From an uncultured Spirochaetaceae bacterium (GTDB lineage Bacteria; Spirochaetota; Spirochaetia; Sphaerochaetales; Sphaerochaetaceae): DNA of 64,000 nucleotides. The notes under the pieces were generated by a model that made no database searches, was not told where the DNA came from, and saw nothing but the letters and a program-made list of their open reading frames with translations. Position 1 is the stretch's first letter. Each line of letters opens with the position of its first letter. The stretch spans positions 16,969-80,968 of the forward strand of contig CALXKS010000074.1 of NCBI GenBank assembly GCA_944389015.1, in the 5' to 3' direction. The translations under genes were made by a program, and so were the position numbers. Shown here one piece after another: positions 25,101-33,069 of the stretch.

Positions 25101-25861
25101 CATGCCTCCGGTGCGATTATGACCTTGACACCAGCCTCCTCAAGCTCCGATCTGAAATCATCAGGGATGCTGTCAGAGACGAAGTAGTCGATATCCTTCC
25201 ATGGAGCGATCTTTCCAAGACCTTTCATCATAAGCTTCTTGCTGTCTGCCAGGAGACATACTGTATCTGCGGCCTTGATCATGCTGCGCTTTGTATCGGC
25301 CTCGACAAGATTGGAGCTCCAGACACCATCTGAGGATATAGCAGAGGCACCCATGAAGAGTATATCGGCATGTATATCATTGAGAGTATTCTTCGTCAGT
25401 GGTCCTATAGCTCCCATCGAATAGCGCCTGAGCATCCCCGGAAGCATGATAAGCTCTACAGTGTCATCATTCATCAGGGCATTCATTGCCAGGAGCGAGC
25501 TTGTGACAGCCGTTATGTTCCTGCCCCTGAGATACTTCGCGATATGAACAGTCGTGCTGCCCGTGTCTATGATCACGGTATCACCGTCATGGAGAAGGGA
25601 TGATGCCGCCTTCGCGATGCGCTCCTTCTCCTCCGCCTCTTCCGTCATCGTATCGGTGAAGATCCTTATGAGCTTCTGGTTCTCCGCAGAGAGCGCACCT
25701 CCATGAGTCCTTATGAGAAGGCCCTTTGCCTCTAAGCTATCGAGATCCGAGCGGACTGTGACCTTTGACACTCCGAAGATGCGTGTAAGCTCTTCGACAT
25801 CGACGCTTTCCTTCTGGGTAAGGATCCTCAGGATTTCCTTCTTTCTCTCTACACCATTCAT
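25100..25861 (-). CDS. DeoR/GlpR family transcriptional regulator
   Basis: The 253-residue regulator has an N-terminal HTH (VDVEELTRIFGVSKVTVRSDLDSLEAKGLLIRTHGGA, about residues 18-55) and a C-terminal sugar-phosphate-sensing domain with DTVIIDTGSTTVHIAKYL near 95-113 and LMGASAI near 170. DeoR-family repressors respond to phosphorylated sugars and control the operons they sit in. It follows the phosphohexomutase gene by 15 bases and precedes the isomerase gene, consistent with autoregulation of the whole operon. GGAG is five bases from the ATG. Confidence 0.9.
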   Translation of the reverse strand: MNGVERKKEILRILTQKESVDVEELTRIFGVSKVTVRSDLDSLEAKGLLIRTHGGALSAENQKLIRIFTDTMTEEAEEKERIAKAASSLLHDGDTVIIDTGSTTVHIAKYLRGRNITAVTSSLLAMNALMNDDTVELIMLPGMLRRYSMGAIGPLTKNTLNDIHADILFMGASAISSDGVWSSNLVEADTKRSMIKAADTVCLLADSKKLMMKGLGKIAPWKDIDYFVSDSIPDDFRSELEEAGVKVIIAPEA

Positions 25862-25876
25862 AGATACTCCAGGCTA

Positions 25877-27415
25877 TCAATAGTATGCGGCACCCTCTTT
25901 CACATAGCCATCTGCTATGGATTTTACCATATCATTGTACTCCTGGCAAAGAACAGGATCGCTTGCAACGACCTCCCAGCGCGTCATTGCATCCTCGCTT
26001 CTCGATATCCTCTGCGCAACCTGGCACCAGGATGATGGGAAGGATGATGATGCATCGAAATGCTCAGGAAGATTGAAGCGCATCAGCGTAGCATCGAGAT
26101 CAGAGCCATCATCCATACGCTTGATCACAGTCGCCCCCTTTGCCCTCATCACATTCTCGACATCATCCATGATCCTCTCCATCTTCGAAGGATCTTTGAA
26201 GTTCAGAGGCCACTCACGATAGCGGTGTATTCCCTCCTGCATCCTGTGGATTCTGTCGTATTTCTCCCTGTTCTCCTTGTAGGCCCTAGCTGATAGAAGC
26301 GCAAAGAAGAGCGTATTCTCAGTTGCGATAAGACCCTTTGAAGGATCTGAGAGATCGACAGGGAAGTTCATATAGTAGTGGGCTGACTCCTCTTCCGATA
26401 CGACATACCCCTCGCTCTTATGCTCAAGAAGCTTCTCCTTTATGAATGAGTGTCCGTTGCGGATTATATGGGGCTCTATACCGCTTTTTGCGATCTCTAT
26501 CACAGCAAGCGGAATAGCCTTCACATCCACAAAGCACTTAAGCTCGTTCTCGTTGAAATAAGGAGCGAATATCGGCTTGATATACTCAATCAGGGCTGAC
26601 ATATTCAGGCCGGGGATTATCTGCGTTCCATCGGGGAACATCAGATCCATCCTGTCCCCATCCCCATCGAAGCAGAAGCCAAGATCGAAGTCCCCGCTTC
26701 TCATCCTTTCCCTCGCAGGAGCTATCGAGCTCTCAACGACAGGATTGGGATCGCCCGCTGGGAAGAAGCCATTTGGAACGAGGTGGGATACAGTGACATC
26801 AGCACCGGCCTCGGTAAAAGCCATGAGGAAATCAGAGCCGCTGGAGCCTGAAAGGAACTCAGCATAGATCCTCATTCCCGATAGGCTGCCCTTCCCGACT
26901 CCTGCAAGCTTCATCGAGTAATCAACGAACTCCCTCTGAAGCATAAGGTAATGGAGCCTTCCTCTCTTCCTCCCGGAAGGAATACCTGCATCGGATAGAT
27001 AGTATTCCCTGATCTTCACGATACCGCCCTCCGGTCCGCAGCCAGAGGCAATCGCAGCACAGTTTCTGCCGACGAACTTGAATCCGACATACTCAGCAGG
27101 ATTGTGGCTGGCTGTTATCATGACACCGCCGAAAGACGGATTTGACATGCACATATAGTAGAACTGGCAGGTTCCTGTCTGCAGAGGATTCACATATACA
27201 TCAACACCCGATGAAAGCAGAGCCTCAATCAGACCTTCCATGAGCTCAGGACAGTAAAGCCTAGCGTCCCGTGCAAGGATCACGGCCTCCGTGCCTGCAT
27301 CATCTGCATAGTACCTTGCTATCGATGCAAGAACACCAACCCTTGCCTTCTCGCTCAGAACCGAATGCTTTGTCCTTATATCATATGCTTTGAACATTCC
27401 AAGGTTTTCGTCCAT
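25877..27415 (-). CDS. Phosphomannomutase/phosphoglucomutase family protein
   Basis: A 512-residue alpha-D-phosphohexomutase. The catalytic serine loop is GVMITASHNPAEY (about residues 97-109), the metal loop CFDGDGDRMDL near 252-262, the sugar loop SEEESAHYY near 340-350, and a C-terminal phosphate-binding domain follows. It interconverts hexose 1- and 6-phosphates. The ATG at 27415 is chosen since GAGGAG lies seven bases before it; a frame 15 codons longer has no signal. It is the first gene of the operon that ends with the FbpABC/AfuABC-type importer. Confidence 0.88.
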   Translation of the reverse strand: MDENLGMFKAYDIRTKHSVLSEKARVGVLASIARYYADDAGTEAVILARDARLYCPELMEGLIEALLSSGVDVYVNPLQTGTCQFYYMCMSNPSFGGVMITASHNPAEYVGFKFVGRNCAAIASGCGPEGGIVKIREYYLSDAGIPSGRKRGRLHYLMLQREFVDYSMKLAGVGKGSLSGMRIYAEFLSGSSGSDFLMAFTEAGADVTVSHLVPNGFFPAGDPNPVVESSIAPARERMRSGDFDLGFCFDGDGDRMDLMFPDGTQIIPGLNMSALIEYIKPIFAPYFNENELKCFVDVKAIPLAVIEIAKSGIEPHIIRNGHSFIKEKLLEHKSEGYVVSEEESAHYYMNFPVDLSDPSKGLIATENTLFFALLSARAYKENREKYDRIHRMQEGIHRYREWPLNFKDPSKMERIMDDVENVMRAKGATVIKRMDDGSDLDATLMRFNLPEHFDASSSFPSSWCQVAQRISRSEDAMTRWEVVASDPVLCQEYNDMVKSIADGYVKEGAAYY

Positions 27416-27433
27416 TGTGTGCTCCTCAATCTG

Positions 27434-27462
27434 ATGATAACAGCGAACATCCAACCTCACAA
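27434..27462 (-). promoter_or_regulatory. Promoter of phosphohexomutase-transporter operon
   Basis: Minus strand: TTGTGA (27457-27462), 17 bases, TATCAT (27434-27439) preceded by TGT, an extended -10. The start codon is 18 bases further on behind a good ribosome-binding site. Confidence 0.5.
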
Positions 27463-27514
27463 CAGAAAAAGAAAGAAAAGGAAAATAAAAGCAAAACCAA
27501 TCATCTGCAAAGAC

Positions 27515-27544
27515 AAAAGAAATCCCCCATCCATAGATGAGGGA
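27515..27544 (-). terminator. Intrinsic terminator after tRNA-Arg
   Basis: Minus strand: TCCCTCATC-TATG-GATGGGGGA (27523-27544), a 9-bp stem with one G-U pair, followed by TTTCTTTT (27515-27522). Confidence 0.8.
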
Positions 27545-27548
27545 CCGA

Positions 27549-27622
27549 TACGCCCTATTGGATTCGAACCAATCACCTACTGCTTAGAAGGCAGTTGCTC
27601 TATCCAGGTGAGCTAAGGGCGC
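27549..27622 (-). tRNA. tRNA-Arg (anticodon TCT)
   Basis: The 74-nt cloverleaf has an acceptor stem GCGCCCT/AGGGCGT (first pair G-U), D-arm AGCTCACCTGGATAGAGC, anticodon arm ACTGC-CTTCTAA-GCAGT, and T-arm ATTGG-TTCGAAT-CCAAT. The anticodon TCT reads AGA/AGG arginine codons. The discriminator base is A and the 3' CCA is not encoded. A strong terminator follows. Confidence 0.95.
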
Positions 27623-27744
27623 ATGACTACATGAAGATACACGTTTTCAGGACTTTCTGCAATAGGATTCCAACATTCTTGTTCTATATGAAAGCAATGG
27701 CAGCAATCCGCTGAACTCAGCCATCATTATCAACATGATTCCTT

Positions 27745-28251
27745 TTACAGTTCCAGTCCGTAATGCTCACCTGAGATGTACTTGCCATCGATATAGAACA
27801 GACGGGAATCGCTTCCTTCATGGACAAAGCCATTCCTTTCATAGAAGTCCCTGGCGGTTTTGTTGTCAGAGCGAACAAGGACTCCGATCTTTGTGATCAT
27901 GCGGTCCTTTGCTTCGGCAATGGCAAATTCAAGAAGGTGCTGAGAGATGCCCATTCCCCAGTAATTCTTCCGGACAGCTATTGCCATATAAGCACGGTGC
28001 CTTATCCTTGCACCCTCCCCCTGGACCTTTATGTCGCAGCTTCCGATTATCTTCCCATCGGATATTGCAACGGCAAACACATTCCTGCCCTTGCGCATCT
28101 CCCTGATGACATACTTCTCATCCTCAGGGTCGACTGATGAGAAATCGGAGGCAGAGAAGGATAGATTATCGGTATCGCCCCCGATAACCGTCATGAATTC
28201 AATAAGAGAACTAGCATCATCTTCGCGTATGATTCTGTAATCGGTATCCAT
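27745..28251 (-). CDS. GNAT family N-acetyltransferase
   Basis: A 168-residue GNAT protein. The acetyl-CoA loop reads RKNYWGMGISQHLLEFAI (about 93-110) and the C-terminal part has the common NKTARDFYERNGFVHEG. Acceptor unknown. It resembles RimI/ribosomal-protein-type acetyltransferases only in general shape. There is no ribosome-binding site; an extended -10 (TGATATAAT) ends nine bases before the ATG, so the mRNA has at most two or three untranslated bases. Its neighbour at 28313 is divergent. Confidence 0.85.
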   Translation of the reverse strand: MDTDYRIIREDDASSLIEFMTVIGGDTDNLSFSASDFSSVDPEDEKYVIREMRKGRNVFAVAISDGKIIGSCDIKVQGEGARIRHRAYMAIAVRKNYWGMGISQHLLEFAIAEAKDRMITKIGVLVRSDNKTARDFYERNGFVHEGSDSRLFYIDGKYISGEHYGLEL

Positions 28252-28260
28252 AATGCGATT

Positions 28261-28296
28261 ATTATATCAGCTAAACTAACTCTGATGGTATATAAT
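28261..28296. promoter_or_regulatory. Divergent -10 boxes for GNAT and aldose-epimerase genes
   Basis: Minus strand: extended -10 TG-A-TATAAT, with TATAAT at 28261-28266, nine bases before the GNAT ATG. Plus strand: TATAAT at 28291-28296, with a normal leader and AGGAG before the ATG at 28313. No good -35 is seen for either. Confidence 0.5.
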
Positions 28297-28312
28297 CGTT
28301 CCAGGAGTTCAT

Positions 28313-29173
28313 ATGATTTGCGAAATAAAAAAGAATGGAACTGTGATGAAGGTATTATCGCTAGGAGCAGAGCCCCAGAGCCTGGTGAAGGACGGGGTTG
28401 AATATATCTGGAATGGGGATAAGGAGTACTGGTTCCGCCATGCCCCTCTCCTTTTCCCGATGATCGGACCAACCAAGGATGACAAGATAGCCGCCAAAGG
28501 AAGAGAGTACTCGATGCCGAACAATGGCTTTGCAAGGGATACGGAGTTCGAGCTCGTCGAGAAGACAGAGGACTCTGTGACATTCCGTCTTGAGGATTCG
28601 GAGGAGACACGGTCAAAGTACTATCCTTACGGCTTTGTCCTTACAGCAACCTATACCGTCAGGGAAGACGGCTATGAGGCAAAGGCAGAGATCAGGGCAA
28701 AGGAGGATCTCTGGTATACATTCGGCTGGCATCCTGCATTCTCGCTTGATATGAACGGAAAGGGAACAGACCTTGAGACCTACTCCGTGTCATTTGAGCA
28801 GAATGAGAAACTTGATAGAAAATATGCCAAAAACGGAGTATTTGTAGTTGAGAATGATTTCATTGTCGGAGATGAGCTCAGACTGACAAGAGCAGAGACG
28901 GACAAGGGTGCGATCATCCTTCCTGGGGTGAAAAGCCGCGAGGTGACGCTCACAAGCAGCGAAGGCGAGCATGGAATCACCGCATTCATGGGAGACATGC
29001 CGCTTCTGACTGTGTGGACATGCGCTCCAAAGCATGGCCAGTATGTCTGCATAGAGCCGATGCTCTCATTCGGCGACACTACCCGCCCTCTTGATATAGA
29101 GAAGATGGAGGAGACAAAGCTCCTCAAGGGCGGGGAAAGCGTGACATATACGAATTTCTTCAGGATTTTCTAG
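28313..29173 (+). CDS. Aldose 1-epimerase family protein (LacX/YeaD-like)
   Basis: A 286-residue galactose-mutarotase-fold protein. It has LLFPMIGPTKDDK (about 45-57), MPNNGFARD (about 68-76), FGWHPAFSLD (about 140) and CIEPMLSF (about 245). In the family the His of FGWHP and the Glu of IEP are catalytic, and both are present. The other conserved His, normally in the (P/N)HGFAR segment, is Asn here (NNGFAR), so activity may be altered. The usual role is interconversion of alpha and beta sugar anomers. AGGAG precedes the ATG. Its 3' end overlaps the hemA-like gene by 14 bases, tail to tail. Confidence 0.85.
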   Translation: MICEIKKNGTVMKVLSLGAEPQSLVKDGVEYIWNGDKEYWFRHAPLLFPMIGPTKDDKIAAKGREYSMPNNGFARDTEFELVEKTEDSVTFRLEDSEETRSKYYPYGFVLTATYTVREDGYEAKAEIRAKEDLWYTFGWHPAFSLDMNGKGTDLETYSVSFEQNEKLDRKYAKNGVFVVENDFIVGDELRLTRAETDKGAIILPGVKSREVTLTSSEGEHGITAFMGDMPLLTVWTCAPKHGQYVCIEPMLSFGDTTRPLDIEKMEETKLLKGGESVTYTNFFRIF

Positions 29174-30254
29174 CAATCAGCTCTGACACAGCAGCCTTCC
29201 GTATGTTCTCATAGAGATCCTCGCGGAGGGCTTTTTCCTTCTCTGCATCCAGGCGGAGCGATGAGATAGCATCAGCTGAACGGCGGATGGAGTTCGATGC
29301 GATGCTCTCTGCCCTTTCATGCACGCTTCCTGCAATTTCAGCTTTCTTCTTCCAGGCTCTGAACTCAGAAACAGCCCTCTCCGCACCGGCTCTGACTGCT
29401 GCAATGACTTTCTCACGCTCAGGGAGTGGGACAGAAAGATCCTCTACCCGGATTGCATTGAATGAGGAGGGAAGATCAGTTGGAGAGGAAAGATCAAAGA
29501 GAAGCTTCCTTTCCACCAGAGGCCAGTCATTCTCCTCGAGCGTATGGTACAGCCCGGATGATGCGGATACCACTGCATCGAAAGCCCCGATTGATTCCCG
29601 TCTTGAGTCATATGGTATATGCCCTGCTCCTGGAGGAATGAGGAATGTCTTTGTATCGTCGCGGAGGGTCATCGTCACAGAATTGCCAGGAAGGAGGCAC
29701 TCCGCTGCAATCCTTGCCCCCTCGCCTGATCCGATTATAAGGACGGACCTTCCCTTCCCTATCCTCCTTGCCACCTCCTCCGCGATCGTTCTATCAAAGA
29801 CCCGAGTGTTCATCTCAGTATGGATGCTTTTCGAGAAGGCCACAGCCGATGAGAAGAGCTTCCGGAGAGCCGGGGATGCGGTCCCTGAAAGAGACGCAGC
29901 CTCAGCTGCTGCTGTCATCTGGCTCTGGATCGTATCCTCGCCGAATAATGGCGAGAGAACCCCGGATGAAAGAAGGAATATCCTTGAAAGAGCTTCATCT
30001 CCCTCATACTCATACCGGAACTGCTTCACTGCGGCAGGATTGAGAGACAGGGCTCTTTCGAGAGGCTCTATCGATGGCTTCCCCTCCGCGATGACCTCTG
30101 CCCTGTCACATGTCAGAAGGAAGATGAAAGGGAACCTGAATCTTCTCAGAAGCACTGAATGGATATGCATAAGGAAGCTTCCATCCCTGTTCTGGAGATG
30201 GGAAAACAGCTCTGGGGAGAGTGTGAAATCAATGCCTGCGGAATAAAGCTCCAT
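29160..30254 (-). CDS. hemA: Glutamyl-tRNA reductase-like protein
   Basis: The 364-residue protein keeps the plan of glutamyl-tRNA reductase: catalytic Cys49 in LLTCDRAEV (usual TCNR), GEDTIQSQ near 105 (usual GEDQILGQ), the NADPH-binding motif VLIIGSGEGARIA near 172-184, and a C-terminal helical dimerisation region rich in Arg and Glu. The enzyme makes glutamate-1-semialdehyde for tetrapyrroles from Glu-tRNA. No other heme, siroheme or cobalamin gene is in the window, and the sequence is quite divergent, so whether the pathway is complete is unknown. The gene has no ribosome-binding site; its ATG is six bases after a TATACT box. Confidence 0.78.
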   Translation of the reverse strand: MELYSAGIDFTLSPELFSHLQNRDGSFLMHIHSVLLRRFRFPFIFLLTCDRAEVIAEGKPSIEPLERALSLNPAAVKQFRYEYEGDEALSRIFLLSSGVLSPLFGEDTIQSQMTAAAEAASLSGTASPALRKLFSSAVAFSKSIHTEMNTRVFDRTIAEEVARRIGKGRSVLIIGSGEGARIAAECLLPGNSVTMTLRDDTKTFLIPPGAGHIPYDSRRESIGAFDAVVSASSGLYHTLEENDWPLVERKLLFDLSSPTDLPSSFNAIRVEDLSVPLPEREKVIAAVRAGAERAVSEFRAWKKKAEIAGSVHERAESIASNSIRRSADAISSLRLDAEKEKALREDLYENIRKAAVSELIARKS

Positions 30255-30260
30255 GCCATA

Positions 30261-30301
30261 AGTATACAGATATTGCAGATTATCGAAACAGCCTGTACGA
30301 T
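30261..30301. promoter_or_regulatory. Divergent leaderless promoters, hemA-like and response regulator
   Basis: Minus strand: -10 TATACT (30261-30266), six bases to the ATG at 30254. Plus strand: TTGCAG (30273-30278), 17 bases, TACGAT (30296-30301), six bases to the ATG at 30308. Neither gene has a Shine-Dalgarno sequence. Confidence 0.65.
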
Positions 30302-30307
30302 TTTCCT

Positions 30308-30979
30308 ATGACTATTCTCATTGTCGAGGATGATAGCGATATCAGGGCACTGATGGCTTTCCACCTCAGAAACCATGGATATACCACAGAGGAGGCAAAG
30401 GATGGAGAGGAGGCACTGGAGATGCTATCTTCATCTGTTCCTGACCTGGTGCTTCTTGATCTGATGCTTCCGAAGCTCAGCGGGCTGGATGTGCTCTCAG
30501 CGATAAGAAGCGGAAGCAGCACGAAGCGCATCCCTGTCATTGTCGCATCGGCTCTGACTGGTGAGAACGATATCATAAAGGCACTTGAGGACGGGGCCGA
30601 TGACTATATAACAAAGCCATTCTCCCCGAAGATACTCTGTGCGCGCGTCCACTCGCTCCTGAGGCGCTCAGGAAGGGAGATGGATGCCGTATCCACCTCC
30701 GGCGGTCTTAGCATAGACAAGGGAACAAGGGAATGCTTTGTATCGGGAGAGAAGATAGTGCTCACAGCGACCGAGTTCGATATCCTGCTCTCTCTTGTCG
30801 AGGCTGAGGGACATGTGCTGAGGCGCGGAGAGATAATAGAGAGGATCAAGGGAGCGGAGTACCATGTCACAGAACGCGCGATCGATGTGCAGATAGCTTC
30901 TATAAGGAAGAAGCTCGGGGATATGGGGAAGAACATCGCGACAGTATGGGGAATCGGGTACAGATATGCCGAGGAGTGA
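30308..30979 (+). CDS. OmpR/PhoB family response regulator
   Basis: The 223-residue protein has a receiver domain with acidic pocket EDD (residues 7-9), phospho-acceptor Asp51 in LVLLDLMLP and Lys103 in ITKPF. A winged-helix DNA-binding domain follows (LTATEFDILLSLVEAEGHVLRR and TERAIDVQIASIRKKLGD). It resembles PhoB. The start is leaderless. Its stop overlaps the kinase gene by 14 bases, so the pair is co-expressed. Target genes are not evident from the window. Confidence 0.92.
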   Translation: MTILIVEDDSDIRALMAFHLRNHGYTTEEAKDGEEALEMLSSSVPDLVLLDLMLPKLSGLDVLSAIRSGSSTKRIPVIVASALTGENDIIKALEDGADDYITKPFSPKILCARVHSLLRRSGREMDAVSTSGGLSIDKGTRECFVSGEKIVLTATEFDILLSLVEAEGHVLRRGEIIERIKGAEYHVTERAIDVQIASIRKKLGDMGKNIATVWGIGYRYAEE

Positions 30980-32018
30980 TATAGCAAAGCACTATCAGGG
31001 GATAATCGATGCGATGGAGGAAGGTGTTCTCCTGATAAACAGGAAACAGCGGATCATGCTCCACAACAAACGCTCTGCGCTGCTGCTTTCATGGGCAGAT
31101 GAGATCGATGGGAAGGATCTGAAGAGCGTCATTGACAGCAGTGACCTCTGCAAATCCGCCTCATCTGTCTTCTCAGGGAAGAAGACGGAGAGGATCACCA
31201 TCGCGGTCTATGAAGGGGTGTGCGGAGATGAGGCATTCATAAAAGGCCATGGCAGGGAGAGGACATTCAGGATAAGGGTCACTGCTCTCGATGAGAAGCT
31301 TGCCGCTGTCACGATCGCCGACATCACGAAGATCGAGAGGCTATCGCTCGTGCGCCAGGATTTCGTATCGAATGTCTCCCATGAGCTCAAGACGCCGCTG
31401 ACGGCGATCACAGGCTTTGCGGAGACCCTGACAGATGAAGCGCTGACAAGAGAGGAGATCAGGGGATTCTCAAGGATCATACTCAAGAACAGCAGCCATA
31501 TGCAGAGGATAATCTCCGACCTGCTGCTTCTTACATCGCTGGACAGGGCTGAGATCGAGCATGTCATGTCGACGACAACGGATACGAAGATCTTCCAGGA
31601 GGTCAGATCCTATACCCAGCACAAGGCGAATGCGAAGGAGACGGAGGTCATCTACTCCCCTCTCGACAGAGAAGTGACATGCAACGAATCCCTTATAGTG
31701 CAGGCAGTTGCCAATCTGGTGCTAAATGCCATTGCATACTCTGCCGAGCGCTCCACGGTCGAGGTCAGAACAAGGGTCCGCAATGATATGATGGAGATCG
31801 CGGTCTCTGATCAGGGTGTTGGAATAAGCAAGGAGGATATCCCGAGGATCTTCGAACGCTTCTACCGCATAGACAAGGCAAGAAGCAGGGAATCCGGAGG
31901 AACGGGACTTGGGCTTTCGATTGTACGCCACATCGCGATAATCCACTCAGGAACGATCAAAGTGTCTTCCAAACCAGGGGAAGGCTCGGTATTCACACTT
32001 GCAATACCGCTCAGCTGA
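30966..32018 (+). CDS. Sensor histidine kinase, PhoR-like, soluble
   Basis: A 350-residue kinase. Residues about 10-120 form a PAS-like sensor (IIDAMEEGVLLINRKQRIMLHNK). The HisKA box has His139 in FVSNVSHELKTPLTAI. The ATPase domain has the N box (LVLNAIAYSAE), G1 (VSDQGVGI) and G2 (GGTGLGLSIV). No membrane segment is visible, so unlike PhoR it should sense a cytoplasmic signal. It is translationally coupled to the response regulator. Its 3' end overlaps that of the next gene on the other strand by eight bases. Confidence 0.9.
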   Translation: MPRSDIAKHYQGIIDAMEEGVLLINRKQRIMLHNKRSALLLSWADEIDGKDLKSVIDSSDLCKSASSVFSGKKTERITIAVYEGVCGDEAFIKGHGRERTFRIRVTALDEKLAAVTIADITKIERLSLVRQDFVSNVSHELKTPLTAITGFAETLTDEALTREEIRGFSRIILKNSSHMQRIISDLLLLTSLDRAEIEHVMSTTTDTKIFQEVRSYTQHKANAKETEVIYSPLDREVTCNESLIVQAVANLVLNAIAYSAERSTVEVRTRVRNDMMEIAVSDQGVGISKEDIPRIFERFYRIDKARSRESGGTGLGLSIVRHIAIIHSGTIKVSSKPGEGSVFTLAIPLS

Positions 32019-33024
32019 TGTACGAGAATGAGATTGTCGGAGAGATCGACGAGAAGTCCGTGGCTCTGAATACAAGACCTATGGTCCCATAGAAGCCGCT
32101 GGAGCCTCCACGGATGAAAAAGCTAACATAGCCGTTATCAGCATTGAAGGAGAACCATTCATGGTGAAGCTCGCGGTATGAGAGAGCGATCGTAAGGTCC
32201 GTATCCGGCAGGAACTGGAATGTTATGTCCCCTTCTGCCTCTATCTTCCTTGTAGAGCCATCGACAAGGCCTGTGATCGAGAACGAGAGGCGCGGCCTGA
32301 CAAGCATGAGATCCCCTTCTCTGGTGAAGCGTCCTCCCTCAAGGGCAAGGGATACAGTCGTGGACTCCGCAAGTGTATCCCATCCAAGGTAGAGATTGTT
32401 GTTCTTCAGCGTCAGCAGCTTCCCTACATAGATGCCTGCAGACACTGGGCTGAGCTCAAGGATAGCCCCGACGCCAAGATCGAAGAACTCACTTCCAGGA
32501 TCCCTGTCGAATGGGGAAAGCCAGGCATTGACAAAGACATCTCCGATATTGTCCATGGTCTTGTCGCGCCTGACCATCTGGTTTCCGCCCGATATCCTCG
32601 CACCTATAGAGAAATGGGGAAAGGCATATGCGGCATCAAGCTCTATCTTAAGAGATGAGTAGATATCATAGTTGGAAGACGAAGGACTGACCCTGTCGAA
32701 CTCCGATCCGAATGATGCGGTGAGAGCGATGTACTTGGAAATGAACGTGGCATCAATGCTCCATAGCTGATCCTGGATGAATGACATCGTGCCCTTGCCG
32801 AAATCCGCGGCATTCCATGAATCGCTTGCGCTTACCGTCAGAGCGAACAGACCGGGCTCAACCTCCATCATCGGAAGAGCTGCAGGATTGGCGAACATAT
32901 CATAGAAACGGCCGGAGTATGCAACCGACTGATACGGAGAGTCCATTGCATATCTATCATCCACAGCAGCGGAAAGCGGTAAAATGATCAGAATAGCGAC
33001 AGCAATCGCTTTTAGCCGTTTCAT
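32011..33024 (-). CDS. Secreted, probably outer-membrane beta-barrel protein
   Basis: The 337-residue protein starts with a signal peptide of about 20 residues ending SAA. The mature part alternates polar and hydrophobic residues in many short strands with aromatic ends (FDLGVGAILELS, VSLALEGGRF, FYGTIGLVFRA, ISFSYIS) and closes with an aromatic/polar strand, as outer-membrane barrels do. I do not recognise the family; spirochaetes have several such barrel proteins. The start is set at 33024: a perfect -10 TATAAT with TG extension ends seven bases upstream and there is no ribosome-binding site. A longer frame to 33186 runs into dinB and is not plausible. Confidence 0.7.
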   Translation of the reverse strand: MKRLKAIAVAILIILPLSAAVDDRYAMDSPYQSVAYSGRFYDMFANPAALPMMEVEPGLFALTVSASDSWNAADFGKGTMSFIQDQLWSIDATFISKYIALTASFGSEFDRVSPSSSNYDIYSSLKIELDAAYAFPHFSIGARISGGNQMVRRDKTMDNIGDVFVNAWLSPFDRDPGSEFFDLGVGAILELSPVSAGIYVGKLLTLKNNNLYLGWDTLAESTTVSLALEGGRFTREGDLMLVRPRLSFSITGLVDGSTRKIEAEGDITFQFLPDTDLTIALSYRELHHEWFSFNADNGYVSFFIRGGSSGFYGTIGLVFRATDFSSISPTISFSYIS

Positions 33025-33031
33025 AATGGGG

Positions 33032-33063
33032 ATTATACCAGAATAAGGGCAATGTGGTACACT
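33032..33063. promoter_or_regulatory. Divergent extended -10 promoters, both leaderless
   Basis: Minus strand: TGG-TATAAT, with TATAAT at 33032-33037, seven bases before the ATG at 33024. Plus strand: TGG-TACACT, with TACACT at 33058-33063, six bases before the GTG at 33070. No strong -35 is present on either side, as is usual with TGn-extended -10 boxes. Confidence 0.65.
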
Positions 33064-33069
33064 GACAGA

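Noticed and set aside
29287..30246. 319-codon plus-strand open frame
   Set aside because: Antisense to the hemA-like gene, which keeps catalytic and NADPH motifs in the minus frame. The plus frame is low-complexity Ser/Arg/Ala.
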